DNA of 64,000 nucleotides from Candidatus Symbiothrix dinenymphae (GTDB taxonomy: Bacteria > Bacteroidota > Bacteroidia > Bacteroidales > Azobacteroidaceae): positions 41,658 through 105,657 of the forward strand of contig BBRT01000001.1 of assembly GCA_001417715.1 (NCBI GenBank). Reading direction: 5' to 3'. The stretch's first letter is position 1. Every line of letters begins with the position of its first letter. A model generated the notes under the pieces. That model made no database searches. It was not told the DNA's origin and was given only the letters and a program-made list of their open reading frames with translations. Made by a program: the position numbers and the translations under genes. Positions 43,473-53,549 of the stretch are shown piece after piece.

Positions 43473-45549
43473 ATTCCTGCAACAGCAACTCCAAAATAGT
43501 AACCGCAGCCGTAGTAACCGGCGAGCCGGGACCAAAAATCGCCGCTACACCAGCCTTATACAAGAAATCGTAGTCCTGCGCGGGAATCACACCGCCGGCG
43601 ATGACCAAGATGTCTTCGCGACCCAGTTTCTTCAATTCGGCGATGACCTGCGGCACCAGCGTCTTGTGACCTGCCGCCAGCGAGGATACGCCCAACACGT
43701 GCACGTCGTTTTCAACGGCTTGGCGGGCTGCCTCTTCGGGCGTTTGGAACAATGGTCCCATGTCCACGTCGAATCCGCAGTCGGCATAGCCGGTTGCTAC
43801 TACTTTTGCACCGCGGTCGTGCCCGTCCTGACCCATCTTGGCTATCATGATACGGGGTTGGCGACCTTCTTTTTTCGCGAATTTGTCGGCGAGTTCGCAC
43901 GCTTTTTTAAACACGTCGTCGCCCTTTGTTTCTGATGAATACACGCCTGCTATTGTTCTAATGATTGCTTTATAACGTCCTGCGACTGCTTCGCAAGCGT
44001 CGGAAATTTCTCCCAGTGTGGCACGCACCGATGCCGCTTTGACGGCTAAGTCCAACAGGTTGCCTTTGCCTGTTTTCGCGCTCTCGGTGATGTCTGCCAG
44101 TGCTTTTTTGACTGCCGCATTGTCGCGTTTGGCTTTCAGGGCGTTCAAACGTTCCACCTGTTGGGTGCGCACGGCTGTGTTATCCACTTCGAGGATGTCG
44201 ATGGGAGCCTCTTTTTCCAAACGGTATTTGTTGATGCCGATAATCGTTTGATTGCCGCTGTCGATGCGTGCCTGAGTGCGTGCAGCCGCCTCTTCGATGC
44301 GCATTTTCGGCAATCCGGTTTCGATGGCTTTTGCCATTCCGCCCAGTTCCTGCACCTCCTGAATCAATGCCCACGCCTTGTCCACAAGTTCCTCCGTCAG
44401 CGTTTCAACATAGTAAGAGCCTGCCCACGGGTCGATTTCTTTCGTGATATAGGTTTCTTCCTGAATGTAAATCTGCGTGTTGCGGGCGATACGCGCCGAA
44501 AAATCGGTCGGCAACGCGATGGCTTCGTCCAAAGCGTTGGTATGCAGCGATTGGGTGTGTCCCAAAGCGGCAGCCATCGCCTCCACGCACGTGCGACCCA
44601 CGTTGTTGAACGGGTCCTGTTCGGTCAGCGACCAGCCCGAAGTTTGGCTGTGAGTGCGCAGAGCCAGCGATTTCGGATTTTTCGCCCCAAAACTTTTCAC
44701 AATCTTCGCCCACAGCAAACGGCCGGCGCGCATCTTGGCGATTTCCATAAAATGGTTCATCCCAATGCCCCAGAAGAACGACAGCCGCGGCGCAAACGCA
44801 TCCACATCAATGCCGGCGTCAATACCCGCCTTCAGATATTCCATCCCATCGGCAAGGGTGTATGCCAACTCAATGTCCGCCGTAGCACCCGCTTCCTGAA
44901 TATGGTAGCCCGAAATGGAAATCGAGTTGAACTTCGGCATCTTTTGCGAAGTATATTCAAAAATATCGGCGATGATGCGCATCGAAAACGCGGGCGGATA
45001 GATATAGGTGTTGCGCACCATAAACTCCTTCAAAATGTCGTTCTGAATAGTCCCATTCAGTTCTTCAAGCGTCGCGCCCTGCTCCAGTCCAGCATTGATG
45101 TAGAACGCCAAAATCGGCAGCACCGCCCCGTTCATAGTCATCGACACGGACATATCCTTCAAAGGAATGCCGTCGAACAGCACTTTCATGTCCTCCACCG
45201 AGCAAATGCTCACGCCGGCTTTGCCCACATCGCCCACCACGCGGGGATGGTCGGCATCGTAACCGCGGTGCGTTGCCAAGTCAAAAGCGACTGAAAGTCC
45301 CTTTTGTCCGGCTGCTAAGTTCCTGCGATAGAACGCATTAGACTCCTCAGCGGTAGAAAAACCGGCGTATTGACGAATCGTCCAGGGACGCATAGCGAAC
45401 ATGCCCGAATACGGACCTCTCAAGAAAGGCGGAATGCCCGAAGCATACTCCAAGTGTTCCATACCTTCCAAATCTTCTTTCGTGTAAACCGACTTCACCG
45501 CGATTTGTTCGGGAGTCAGCCACGTTTCTTCAACTGTTTTTGTGCTCAT
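43471..45549 (-). CDS. mutB: Methylmalonyl-CoA mutase large subunit
   Basis: A 692-residue catalytic subunit that interconverts succinyl-CoA and (R)-methylmalonyl-CoA with adenosylcobalamin, the key step of propionate formation in Bacteroidetes. It has the TIM-barrel substrate domain ([46 protein letters not shown]) and the C-terminal B12 domain with the DxHxxG motif ([11 protein letters not shown]), in which His ligates cobalt. Length is close to related subunits. The partner mutA is normally adjacent upstream; here 6 kb of unrelated genes lie between them on the same strand. Confidence 0.96.
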   Translation of the reverse strand: MSTKTVEETWLTPEQIAVKSVYTKEDLEGMEHLEYASGIPPFLRGPYSGMFAMRPWTIRQYAGFSTAEESNAFYRRNLAAGQKGLSVAFDLATHRGYDADHPRVVGDVGKAGVSICSVEDMKVLFDGIPLKDMSVSMTMNGAVLPILAFYINAGLEQGATLEELNGTIQNDILKEFMVRNTYIYPPAFSMRIIADIFEYTSQKMPKFNSISISGYHIQEAGATADIELAYTLADGMEYLKAGIDAGIDVDAFAPRLSFFWGIGMNHFMEIAKMRAGRLLWAKIVKSFGAKNPKSLALRTHSQTSGWSLTEQDPFNNVGRTCVEAMAAALGHTQSLHTNALDEAIALPTDFSARIARNTQIYIQEETYITKEIDPWAGSYYVETLTEELVDKAWALIQEVQELGGMAKAIETGLPKMRIEEAAARTQARIDSGNQTIIGINKYRLEKEAPIDILEVDNTAVRTQQVERLNALKAKRDNAAVKKALADITESAKTGKGNLLDLAVKAASVRATLGEISDACEAVAGRYKAIIRTIAGVYSSETKGDDVFKKACELADKFAKKEGRQPRIMIAKMGQDGHDRGAKVVATGYADCGFDVDMGPLFQTPEEAARQAVENDVHVLGVSSLAAGHKTLVPQVIAELKKLGREDILVIAGGVIPAQDYDFLYKAGVAAIFGPGSPVTTAAVTILELLLQE

Positions 45550-45579
45550 GTTGTATAATTTTATTTATTATTTTTCTCT

Positions 45580-46467
45580 TTAATAGAATTGAATTTGATA
45601 GTTTCTTAACCAGTCCAACGCGCCTTCTTTTTTTTGCCATGCGCTTTTTGCTACCTTCACATAATATTGAGCCTCATTTTCATCACCCCGTTTGTATGTC
45701 TCAGGTATGGTGCTAATTTCTGTGTTTGACAACAAAAGTTTTGCAACATATTGATTGGCTTGCATCGCCTCCTTCAATTTGTTGTTTGAAAAAGCACATT
45801 TCCCTTTTGTTTTGAACGCAAATAGTGCCCGGGTGAAAAGCGCAAATGTATTGCCGCTATCTTCATACAAATTATCGTAACGTTGAAATTTTTTGAAGTC
45901 GCCCAATTCGAGCAGTGCCGGAAACAATTGAAAGCGAACTCCCTGATGGTCTTTCTTATTAAGAAGAATCATCTTTTCAAAAAAATCCACAGCCTTTACC
46001 GTATCTCCTGAAAAGAAATAATGGTCGGCAAGCATTTTCATGCATCGCATAAGAGGGCGAGTTTCGGGAACGCTCCAAAAATCCCCCCCATGTTTCATGA
46101 GATATGCTTCAGGAAACAGCTCCATACCTATATAAATGGCTCTTGAAAGACACTCTATAAGCCTTTCTGCAGTGGCAGCATATTGCGCTAAAAGTTCGTA
46201 TGCTTCGATGCTATCGGGATTAAGTTCCAGTGCCTCTTCAATTTTTTTTCCTGCCTGGTCCATTTCGCCTTTGGATGCTAACTCGCGTGCCTCCAACACC
46301 AAATTCTCCGCCTGCTGTTTAGGCGTTAATTGTGACTTCGGAATAGTTTTTCCACTACTGAGTTGATTCACAATCTCTTCCAAATCCTTTTTGGTCAAAT
46401 TCTCTCTCTCGCCCATCAAGCGACGGAGTTCAACCATCATTTTTTCATGTTCATCGTTGTTGTACAT
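45580..46467 (-). CDS. TPR-containing hypothetical protein
   Basis: A 295-residue cytoplasmic protein. The N-terminal 55 residues look disordered and charged; residues about 55-100 form one TPR-like hairpin pair (EARELASKGEMDQAGKKIEEALELNPDSIEAYELLA region), and the rest is helical with features shared by the ST7-like/TPR hypothetical proteins (LFPEAYLMKHGGDFWSVPETRPLMRCM). The C-terminus ends in LDWLRNYQIQFY. Function unknown. It lies between a broken YhcG gene and mutB on the same strand, 30 bases from mutB. Confidence 0.7.
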   Translation of the reverse strand: MYNNDEHEKMMVELRRLMGERENLTKKDLEEIVNQLSSGKTIPKSQLTPKQQAENLVLEARELASKGEMDQAGKKIEEALELNPDSIEAYELLAQYAATAERLIECLSRAIYIGMELFPEAYLMKHGGDFWSVPETRPLMRCMKMLADHYFFSGDTVKAVDFFEKMILLNKKDHQGVRFQLFPALLELGDFKKFQRYDNLYEDSGNTFALFTRALFAFKTKGKCAFSNNKLKEAMQANQYVAKLLLSNTEISTIPETYKRGDENEAQYYVKVAKSAWQKKEGALDWLRNYQIQFY

Positions 46468-46479
46468 AATTGTTATTTT

Positions 46480-47455
46480 TTATTTATAATTTTTTTCCTG
46501 TAAATATATCGCTTTTTGTCGCTCAATCTCGCGCTGCAATTCCTCCTCCGTAGGCAAATAATCCATGTATTTTGTGGCAAATATGTGCTTGTTTTCGCTC
46601 AGAACGGAATATTTTGCAATCACTTGGTCGGTTTCCGTACAGAGCAAGATGCCGATAGTCGGGTTGTCGCCTTCGGTTGATAATGGCACGCTCCAATTCA
46701 GATTCCGTATAACCCATATTGGGGGGGAGTTGAAGAAAATTCAGCACCGTTGGATTTTTAATGAAATCCAACGGGTCGTGTTGATATTCTTTTGTCTTCT
46801 CCTGCATTTCGGCAATCACCGGCTCTTTCACTTGGGAAGAAAGCAAACGCTGATAGTATAGAGTAGAGATATTTCTATCCAAAGAGCGCACCGACCACAT
46901 GTTATCTGCCGCTTCTTTCAGATAATAAGCCCTTGCCTTAGTATCTGCAACCCGCATTATTCTGCGAATATGGCTCCACGAAAGGCGATTGAAAACACTG
47001 TTGTCGAATTGGCTACACAGTGTGTAGCCTTTTTCAGAAAAGCCGCACACTGTGCGGCTTTTTTCAACCGACTGAATTTCTGTGAATTGAGAATTATTAC
47101 ACACTGTGTAATAATTCTCATTTTCATCACCTTGCAAATTATTACGCAGTGCGTAATAATTTGAATCATCGGTAAAAGTAGTGAAAAACTGACGATACAA
47201 CTGTAAATTTGTCACCGAATAACCCTTACCAAATTCTTTGGCCAATTCGGATGAAAGACGTTTGAGCAATCCCGCACCATATTCGGCACGCTCCTCACCC
47301 TGCTGTTCCTGCTCCACAATGCGCTTGCCAAGATTCCAATACGTTTCCACCATCGCACTATTAATGGCACGATAAGCCTGCGATTGCCCATTTTGGATAA
47401 TCGTTTTGATTTCGTTAATAAACGTCTGCTCGGTGTTTGCGATTTCTTTTGTCAT
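46480..47455 (-). pseudogene. YhcG-type nuclease gene (DUF1016) with deleted catalytic core
   Basis: The N-terminal DUF1016 domain (YWNLGKRIVEQEQQGEERAEYG region), linker and beginning of the nuclease domain (LSWSHIRRIMRV through YTESELERAII) are intact. At about 46690 the frame breaks: residues after ERAII are out of frame, while the real C-terminal end (TEGDNPTIGILLCTETDQVI onward) resumes in another frame. Compared with the copy at 36954-38156 roughly 90 residues, containing the PD-(D/E)XK active site, are missing. So this copy should be catalytically dead. Its linker carries four palindromes. It lies between the SNF2 gene and a TPR gene. Confidence 0.9.
47011..47163. repeat. Four codon-phased palindromes in the second YhcG linker
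   Basis: Perfect palindromes with single-base centres: 47011-47029 (9-base arms), 47038-47062 (12-base arms), 47088-47120 (16-base arms) and 47135-47163 (14-base arms). Centres at 47020, 47050, 47104 and 47149 are 30, 54 and 45 bases apart, all multiples of three. On the minus strand each centre is the first base of GTG or CTG, encoding YTVC, RTVC, YTLC and YALR. Confidence 0.95.
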
Positions 47456-47482
47456 ATTGTCGTATTGTCATATTGTCATATT
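47451..47482. repeat. 8-bp tandem repeat over the start codon of the second YhcG gene
   Basis: Four units of GTCATATT (one GTCGTATT) cover the start codon region. On the minus strand each intact unit supplies an ATG followed by AC; because 8 is not a multiple of three these lie in different frames. Confidence 0.85.
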
Positions 47483-47522
47483 TATATCATGTTTCTCCCT
47501 TTAATCATCTGAAAATCAAAGT

Positions 47523-50500
47523 TCAGGCATTTTTTATCAATTCCACTAACTCCTTGAGCGAGAGTTTGGCTGACATATCGCTGCCTTCGAGCAGGGTGTC
47601 GGCGAGGTCGCGCTTGGTGGCGTGGAGTTGTATGATTTTTTCCTCGATGGTGTGTTCTGACACGAGGCGATAGATGGTTACCGGTCGCTGCTGCCCTATG
47701 CGGTGGGCGCGGTCGGAGGCTTGGTCTTCCACTGCCGGATTCCACCATGGGTCGAGGTGAATCACAAAGTCGGCGGCGGTGAGGTTTAGCCCCAATCCAC
47801 CGGCTTTGAGGCTGATGAGGAACAGTTCGCCTTCGCCATTTTGAAATTTTCTGACATTCTCTTCGCGCTGGTGCTGCGGCGTGGAGCCATCGAGGTATTG
47901 ATATTTAATTCCCTGTTTATCAAGCTCTTTGCGGACAAGTGCGAGGTGCGTCACAAACTGGCTGAACACCAAGGCGCGGTGTTTGTTTTCGCGCAATTCG
48001 CTCACAATATCAAGGAACGTTGCCATTTTGGACGACGAAATGCCTATTGTGCTGTCAATGAGCGCGGGATGGCAACTTGCCTGACGCAGTTTGGTGATTT
48101 CTGCCAACACCTGTAAATGTTTTGCGCCCCCGCTGCCGTCCGAACTGTTCAAATTTTCGAGTGCTTGGCGGCGCAGGGCTTCGTAAAACGCCATTTCATC
48201 GTCCGAAAGGGTGATTTTTTTTACAATTTCGGTTTTTGGCGGCAGTTCATCGAGCACGGCGGTTTTGGTACGGCGCAGGATAAACGGCGAAATCAGAGTT
48301 TTGAGATATTTGTTTGTTCGCTCATCGGGATATTTTACAAATGTATCGTTGAAATGTTGCAAACTGCCGAGCAGTCCGGGGTTGATAAAGTTGAACAAAT
48401 TCCACAACTCGCCCAAATGGTTTTGAATGGGTGTGCCGGTGAGCGCAATGCGAAAATGCGCTTGCAGTTGCATGGTGGCTTTGGACGTTTTGGTGGCGTA
48501 GTTTTTGATTACATGCGCCTCGTCGAGCACTGCGGTGGCAAATTCGGGTTCCGCCATCAACTTTTCCTCCGACTGCAATAGTCCATACGACACGAGCAAT
48601 ACATCGCCGGCTTCGAGCGAACTTAGAATTTCTTTGCGGCTCTTCGTCCCACTATTCAATGTTTTAACATTCAGCGTAGGGGCAAAACGCTGTATTTCGT
48701 TGAGCCAATTGCCAACCACCGACACGGGGCAAACCACCAACGCGGCTCCCAGCGGGGCGCGGTTGAGCAACACCGCCAATGTCTGCACCGTTTTTCCCAA
48801 ACCCATATCGTCTGCCAAGCACGCCCCACCCTCCCAAGCCGCGAGGCGCGTGAGCCAGCGGAAGCCCTCTTCCTGATAGCTGCGAAGTTCGGCTTTCAGA
48901 TTGGCTGGAAGGGGTGTGTCGAGCAACTTGGTTTGTTCCACATTTTTCCGAAAATCTTTCCATTTTTTGTCGGCTTTGAGGTCGGCATTGTCGAAAAAAT
49001 CGCCGAGAGCGACGGATGCAAATTTGTTGAGCCGCAGTTGGTCTTTTTCGATGGTGGTGAACAGCCGCAATTCGTCCAACTGCTTTTTGAGTTCTTTGGT
49101 CAATGCCAAAAATTCGCCGGTGCTGAGTTCAATAAACTGATTGTGACCTTGGGCAGTGAGCGTCAGCAATTTTTGGAGCGAAACGACCGTGTTTTCATCC
49201 ACTTTCAGTTCGCCATCGAGGTTAAACCAGTTGATGCCGCTTTGGATATTGACTTTCAGATTGCCGGAATTTGCCGTGCCGCGCAACTTAAATCGTTCGC
49301 CTTCGGGCCATTCCGTCACGCAAATATCGGTGTGATTGCGCAGAATATCAAGCAGTTCGAGCGAGTCTAATGGCTCGTCGAACGACATTAAATCATCCGC
49401 AAAGTTCAAACTTTCAAGACTTTGAATATCGTTTAGCAAAATGGTTTCGTTTTCTTTCTCCTTTTCAAAATTGCGTTTGACTTGCAACTGTGTGTCTTTT
49501 TCGTTGGAAATCAATGCTTTGCCGCCTTTTCCTGCCTTGCAGTAAGGCGGACGGTCGCCAAAGGGTTTCACATAAAGTTCTGCCTTCAAGCCATCGCCAA
49601 ACGGCAGCAACTGCACCCTAATACGCTCATCAGCAGGCACTTCGCGAATATCAACCTGCGTGTTTTCGGAAGCAACCAAATCGGAATGCACAGTCATTCC
49701 CTCCGCACTGAAATTGCCAAGCAAAGCCACCAATTTGTCTTTGCCATGTTCGGGAACGCTAATGGGTTGCTCGTTGATGACTTGCAAAATCTGCTGTTGG
49801 CGCGGCGTAAGTGAGTAAATACGATAGCGCGTGTTGGTTTCCTTCTCTACGATAATGATTTCTGCAAAATTTTTCACATCCGAATCAAGCGTATATTTAT
49901 TTGCCTCTTTTTTGATTGAAATAATGGGTTTTGCCTCCACAAATTCTACCGGCGTGTCGGCTGTCCCTGCCAAGAAAATGTAGGGGTGGCCGATTAAAGC
50001 AGGGAAAACATCTTTTTTAAATGCGTAGTATGAGTCATAGTAACTGTTATGGTACTGCAGCGTTTTTGCAACACGAAAATCTTGGTCGCTCATACCTTTG
50101 GCTTCGCCTGCAAACAACGTTTTGAGGGCTATATTTCTGCCCGCCGACCAGCCCTTCGCTTGCCGAGTTTGCAGTATGGGCTGAATATCCATGTTGCTTG
50201 GCCTAAAATAATACACCACGCGCGAAGTATTTTCGGCATCTTTTGCAGTGCCTTTGGTTTTAGCAGACGAACTTTTCATTCCCAAGAGCAAATCCAGCGA
50301 TTTTTCCCAATCCTCTTGGCGCACAATTCGGGACAAAACAGGCTGATAGTCCATTTTTCCGGAAAGCGATTGATACAAATCGTTAATTTCGGCATCATCA
50401 ACCCATTGTTTCAGAACAAAAAGCACTTCATAAGCCAAAATCCACATTTCGGAATTGTATGCCTTTTTCGCAATAGCGACAAGTTCTTTTTTATTGTTTA

Positions 50501-51611
50501 TTTTTTCGCCTGAAAGATAGAGAGTCAGGATTTGGATTAAAGTAAAGAGTGTTGTTTCATCCCGCAAAATCTCCGTTTTTATGGTATTAATTAACGCAGA
50601 ATAGGAGGATTTTTTGTGATTCAGAGCATAACAAACAGCCGGTTCAAAGTAACGTTCATGCCTCAGTTTTCCTCGACTTTTCAGTACCCATGCATAAAAT
50701 TTTTGAAAAATGGGCATAGATACCTGATTATCAACAATAAACAAAGTGGCAATATAATAAAAGGAAGCATAAATAGAAACAAAAGGGAGCGGTATTTTAA
50801 TGCCACTACTGTTCAATCTCCGTTTGAATGTTTTGAAGGCTTCATCGGTGTTTCCGTTTATCAAATGCACGATTGCTAATCGTTCAATGGCTAATGCAGT
50901 AGAATCTGAGTCTTTTATCACGTCTGCAAAATTTCCCTGATAAAACTGCCCTACGTGGAGTATGTCCAAAACGGTTTTTTGAACATCCACTTTACATGCA
51001 GCACCCAAACGCTCTATTTGACTGACAGTTTCTGATGTTGGCACCAAGTTGCGTAGATTGTTATGGTGAATACCATCTATGGCAGTATTTATAATTTTGG
51101 GATTTATCAAATGCCAATAAGGAGCATAGTTGTTGTCGTGCAATATCGGTATATAAACGTCAGAAACATTATGTTCATAATACTCTACAAACGCTTTTTC
51201 GTATTCGGGATATTTTTTAGGGGAATGGCAAAGCGTGTAAAGCAAATTTCGCAGCAACGGGCCATACCGCCTTTCGCTATCATAAGAATAGTAACCAAAG
51301 GGGTCCTTCTTAATAATATGACACCACAACTCATCCATACCGGTGAGTTGCGGGCAAATGTAAATCAAAAAATCCGGAATTGTCGCATATTGTGAATAAT
51401 AACCACCTCTGTCAACTCCTACTAAATTGATTGTTATCGCTTTTTCTAAAAACTCTTTAATGAGCTTTTGCACCATTGAATACTTAAGACGAATACATCG
51501 TTGCAAATCACTAATATCAATGCCTCTCCCATTGATGGCAAGCATTTTAAGTACAAATTGTTCCTGCTCGGTAAGCGATTCGTAAAATTTTATTTGCGAG
51601 GGAGTGAGCAT
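47523..51611 (-). CDS. SNF2-family DNA helicase/translocase with large N-terminal region
   Basis: A 1362-residue protein. The C-terminal third is a complete SNF2 ATPase: Walker A LADDMGLGKTVQT (near residue 935), DEAH box in AVLDEAHVIKNYATKT (near 1030), GTPIQNHLGELWNLF, then the helicase C lobe with YLDGSTPQHQREENV, SLKAGGLGLNLTAAD and DRAHRIGQQ. Residues 1-900 contain an N-terminal winged-helix-like part and helical repeats, followed by a beta-rich region resembling the SNF2-associated bacterial domain; no SWIM finger is seen. Role probably chromatin-like remodelling or phage defence. It starts three bases after the mutA stop. Confidence 0.92.
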   Translation of the reverse strand: MLTPSQIKFYESLTEQEQFVLKMLAINGRGIDISDLQRCIRLKYSMVQKLIKEFLEKAITINLVGVDRGGYYSQYATIPDFLIYICPQLTGMDELWCHIIKKDPFGYYSYDSERRYGPLLRNLLYTLCHSPKKYPEYEKAFVEYYEHNVSDVYIPILHDNNYAPYWHLINPKIINTAIDGIHHNNLRNLVPTSETVSQIERLGAACKVDVQKTVLDILHVGQFYQGNFADVIKDSDSTALAIERLAIVHLINGNTDEAFKTFKRRLNSSGIKIPLPFVSIYASFYYIATLFIVDNQVSMPIFQKFYAWVLKSRGKLRHERYFEPAVCYALNHKKSSYSALINTIKTEILRDETTLFTLIQILTLYLSGEKINNKKELVAIAKKAYNSEMWILAYEVLFVLKQWVDDAEINDLYQSLSGKMDYQPVLSRIVRQEDWEKSLDLLLGMKSSSAKTKGTAKDAENTSRVVYYFRPSNMDIQPILQTRQAKGWSAGRNIALKTLFAGEAKGMSDQDFRVAKTLQYHNSYYDSYYAFKKDVFPALIGHPYIFLAGTADTPVEFVEAKPIISIKKEANKYTLDSDVKNFAEIIIVEKETNTRYRIYSLTPRQQQILQVINEQPISVPEHGKDKLVALLGNFSAEGMTVHSDLVASENTQVDIREVPADERIRVQLLPFGDGLKAELYVKPFGDRPPYCKAGKGGKALISNEKDTQLQVKRNFEKEKENETILLNDIQSLESLNFADDLMSFDEPLDSLELLDILRNHTDICVTEWPEGERFKLRGTANSGNLKVNIQSGINWFNLDGELKVDENTVVSLQKLLTLTAQGHNQFIELSTGEFLALTKELKKQLDELRLFTTIEKDQLRLNKFASVALGDFFDNADLKADKKWKDFRKNVEQTKLLDTPLPANLKAELRSYQEEGFRWLTRLAAWEGGACLADDMGLGKTVQTLAVLLNRAPLGAALVVCPVSVVGNWLNEIQRFAPTLNVKTLNSGTKSRKEILSSLEAGDVLLVSYGLLQSEEKLMAEPEFATAVLDEAHVIKNYATKTSKATMQLQAHFRIALTGTPIQNHLGELWNLFNFINPGLLGSLQHFNDTFVKYPDERTNKYLKTLISPFILRRTKTAVLDELPPKTEIVKKITLSDDEMAFYEALRRQALENLNSSDGSGGAKHLQVLAEITKLRQASCHPALIDSTIGISSSKMATFLDIVSELRENKHRALVFSQFVTHLALVRKELDKQGIKYQYLDGSTPQHQREENVRKFQNGEGELFLISLKAGGLGLNLTAADFVIHLDPWWNPAVEDQASDRAHRIGQQRPVTIYRLVSEHTIEEKIIQLHATKRDLADTLLEGSDMSAKLSLKELVELIKNA

Positions 51612-51614
51612 TTT

Positions 51615-53507
51615 TTATTTAATATTTAATTTCGCATTAAACCCTTGCAGCGTTTCCAGCACATTGCTTTTCACATTGATATAGTTTGTGATGCCTTGCG
51701 CTTTCAAATCTTCCGAGCACGCGGGCGCGCCGGCGATGACTAAGATTTCCTTGTCGCCAATCAATTTGTGGGCTTCGGGAGCGAAGGTGGCGTATTCGTC
51801 ATCGCTTGAGCAGAGCACGATGAGGTCTGCTTTGGCTTTGCGAGCCGCTGCAACGCCTTCTGCCACTGTTTCAAAGCCGAGGTTGTCGATTACTTTGTAG
51901 CCCGCGCACGCCAGGAAGTTGGACGAGAATTGCGAGCGTGCCAGTCGCATCGCCAAATTGCCGATGGTGAGCATGAAGGCTTTCACTTCCTTGCCGGATT
52001 TTTCGGTGGTGAGGCGGAGGGTTTCAAATTCGTCGCCCAAACGCTTCGTGTTCAAGGTGGGAATGCCCGATTCGCTGCCTTGGCATCCGCATATGGTGGT
52101 GTCCGCAACAATTTGCTTACCTGCCACTTCTGCAAAATTCGGGAATTGATTGGTGCCCAGCAACACTTCGCGGCGTTGCGCCAATGCCTTGAAACGCTTG
52201 TCTGCGCTTGCATTGACTGCATTTTGGATTTCTCCGGCGAGCACCGACTTGTAAAAACCTTTGGTTTTTGTGTCCGTGAACAACTTCCACGCCTCTTTGG
52301 CGATAGAGTCGGTCAGCGTTTCGATGTAATAGGAGCCGCCGCTCACGTCTCCCACTTTGTCGAAGTGGCATTCTTCTTTCAGCAACAGTTGTTGGTTGCG
52401 GGCGATGCGTTCCGAGAAATCATCAGGTGTCTTGTAGGCTTCATCGAAAGTGTTCACTAACAGCGAATTAACCCCTGCGATGGATGCCGACATAGCTTCC
52501 GTTTGCGTGCGGAGGAGATTGACGTGGGCATCGTAAAGCGTTTGTTTGAACGTCGAAGTCTGCGCGAAGATATTCATTTTGCTCGCACAGCGGCATTGGT
52601 TGTTCGGTCCTTCGTTCGGGCAATCGTGTTTGCACGTTGGTTTGTATGATTCTACAATTTCTGCCCACAGCAGGCGTGCTGCGCGGAATTTGGCGATTTC
52701 CAAAAAGTAGTTGGTGGAAACGCCGAAATTGAATTTGATTTTTTTAGCCGCTAAGGCAGGCTCTAAGCCCGCTTTTATTAACTGACTCAAAAGTTCATCG
52801 CCCCACGCCAGCGCGTAGCCCAATTCCTGCGTGATAGTCGACCCCGCATTCTTAAACAGGCAGGCATTCACGCCGATGACCTTGAAGAGGTACATTTCGG
52901 GAGCCACAGCCTTGACCGCCGCCACCATTTCCTTGAGCCATTCCTCTTTGACGTGCCCTTTTCGCAGGATGATGCCCACGAAGTCGATGTTTACCGACCC
53001 GTGAATTTTCGTCAAATCGTACTTTTTTTCTTTGAAATACGCCACCAAAATCTCGACTAATTTCGCCGATTGCATATTGCAGGTCGTGAAATTCAGTTCA
53101 ACACATTCCGGCAGGATGTCTTTCAACAGGGTCGCGATGTGTTCCCTGCTGATTTCCTCACCTTTGATCTTGAAGCCCAGCGAGTTAACACCCTTGTTGA
53201 GGATGTCCAATGCCTTTTTGTTGGCTTCGGCGAAGCTTGTCACCACAATGTCTTGGCGCACAAACCAGTCATTGTTCTTTTTTGAGCCGCGCATGTAGGG
53301 AAATTCGCCCGGCACGGTGTCAATTGCTTTCAGCCCGGCGAGGTCTTCCTTGCGGTAGAACGGCTGCACATCGAAATTTTCGTTTGTTTTCCAAACGAGT
53401 TTTTTTTCGAAATCTGCCCCCTTGAGGTCGGCAGTAATTTTCTCCATCCACTTTTCAGTTGAAACGGGCGGAAACTCCGAGAAAAGTTTTTCTCTATATT
53501 TGCTCAT
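51615..53507 (-). CDS. mutA: Methylmalonyl-CoA mutase small subunit
   Basis: A 630-residue non-catalytic subunit of the heterodimeric mutase. It has the same two-domain layout as mutB but has lost the B12-ligating DxHxxG motif in its C-terminal domain (the region reads LIVLCSSDDEYATFA). Conserved parts include YMRGSKKNNDWFVRQDI and a Cys-rich insert (CKHDCPNEGPNNQCRCASKM) common in Bacteroidetes small subunits. It should dimerise with MutB. It heads the transcript from the promoter at 53542-53549, and is followed after three bases by the SNF2 gene instead of mutB. Confidence 0.95.
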   Translation of the reverse strand: MSKYREKLFSEFPPVSTEKWMEKITADLKGADFEKKLVWKTNENFDVQPFYRKEDLAGLKAIDTVPGEFPYMRGSKKNNDWFVRQDIVVTSFAEANKKALDILNKGVNSLGFKIKGEEISREHIATLLKDILPECVELNFTTCNMQSAKLVEILVAYFKEKKYDLTKIHGSVNIDFVGIILRKGHVKEEWLKEMVAAVKAVAPEMYLFKVIGVNACLFKNAGSTITQELGYALAWGDELLSQLIKAGLEPALAAKKIKFNFGVSTNYFLEIAKFRAARLLWAEIVESYKPTCKHDCPNEGPNNQCRCASKMNIFAQTSTFKQTLYDAHVNLLRTQTEAMSASIAGVNSLLVNTFDEAYKTPDDFSERIARNQQLLLKEECHFDKVGDVSGGSYYIETLTDSIAKEAWKLFTDTKTKGFYKSVLAGEIQNAVNASADKRFKALAQRREVLLGTNQFPNFAEVAGKQIVADTTICGCQGSESGIPTLNTKRLGDEFETLRLTTEKSGKEVKAFMLTIGNLAMRLARSQFSSNFLACAGYKVIDNLGFETVAEGVAAARKAKADLIVLCSSDDEYATFAPEAHKLIGDKEILVIAGAPACSEDLKAQGITNYINVKSNVLETLQGFNAKLNIK

Positions 53508-53541
53508 TATCTATATTATTTTTAATGTTTTTTTCAGGGCG

Positions 53542-53549
53542 CAAAATTA
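53542..53549 (-). promoter_or_regulatory. Promoter -7 element of mutA transcript
   Basis: CAAAATTA (TAATTTTG on minus, fits TAnnTTTG), 34 bases before the mutA ATG. Weaker match than others. Confidence 0.5.

Noticed and set aside
44161..45294. Open frame of 377 codons on the plus strand opposite mutB
   Set aside because: Antisense to conserved mutB sequence and without any recognisable protein features.
52468..52668. Cysteine-rich insert in MutA as sign of fusion
   Set aside because: Such an insert is known in Bacteroidetes small subunits and is not an anomaly.
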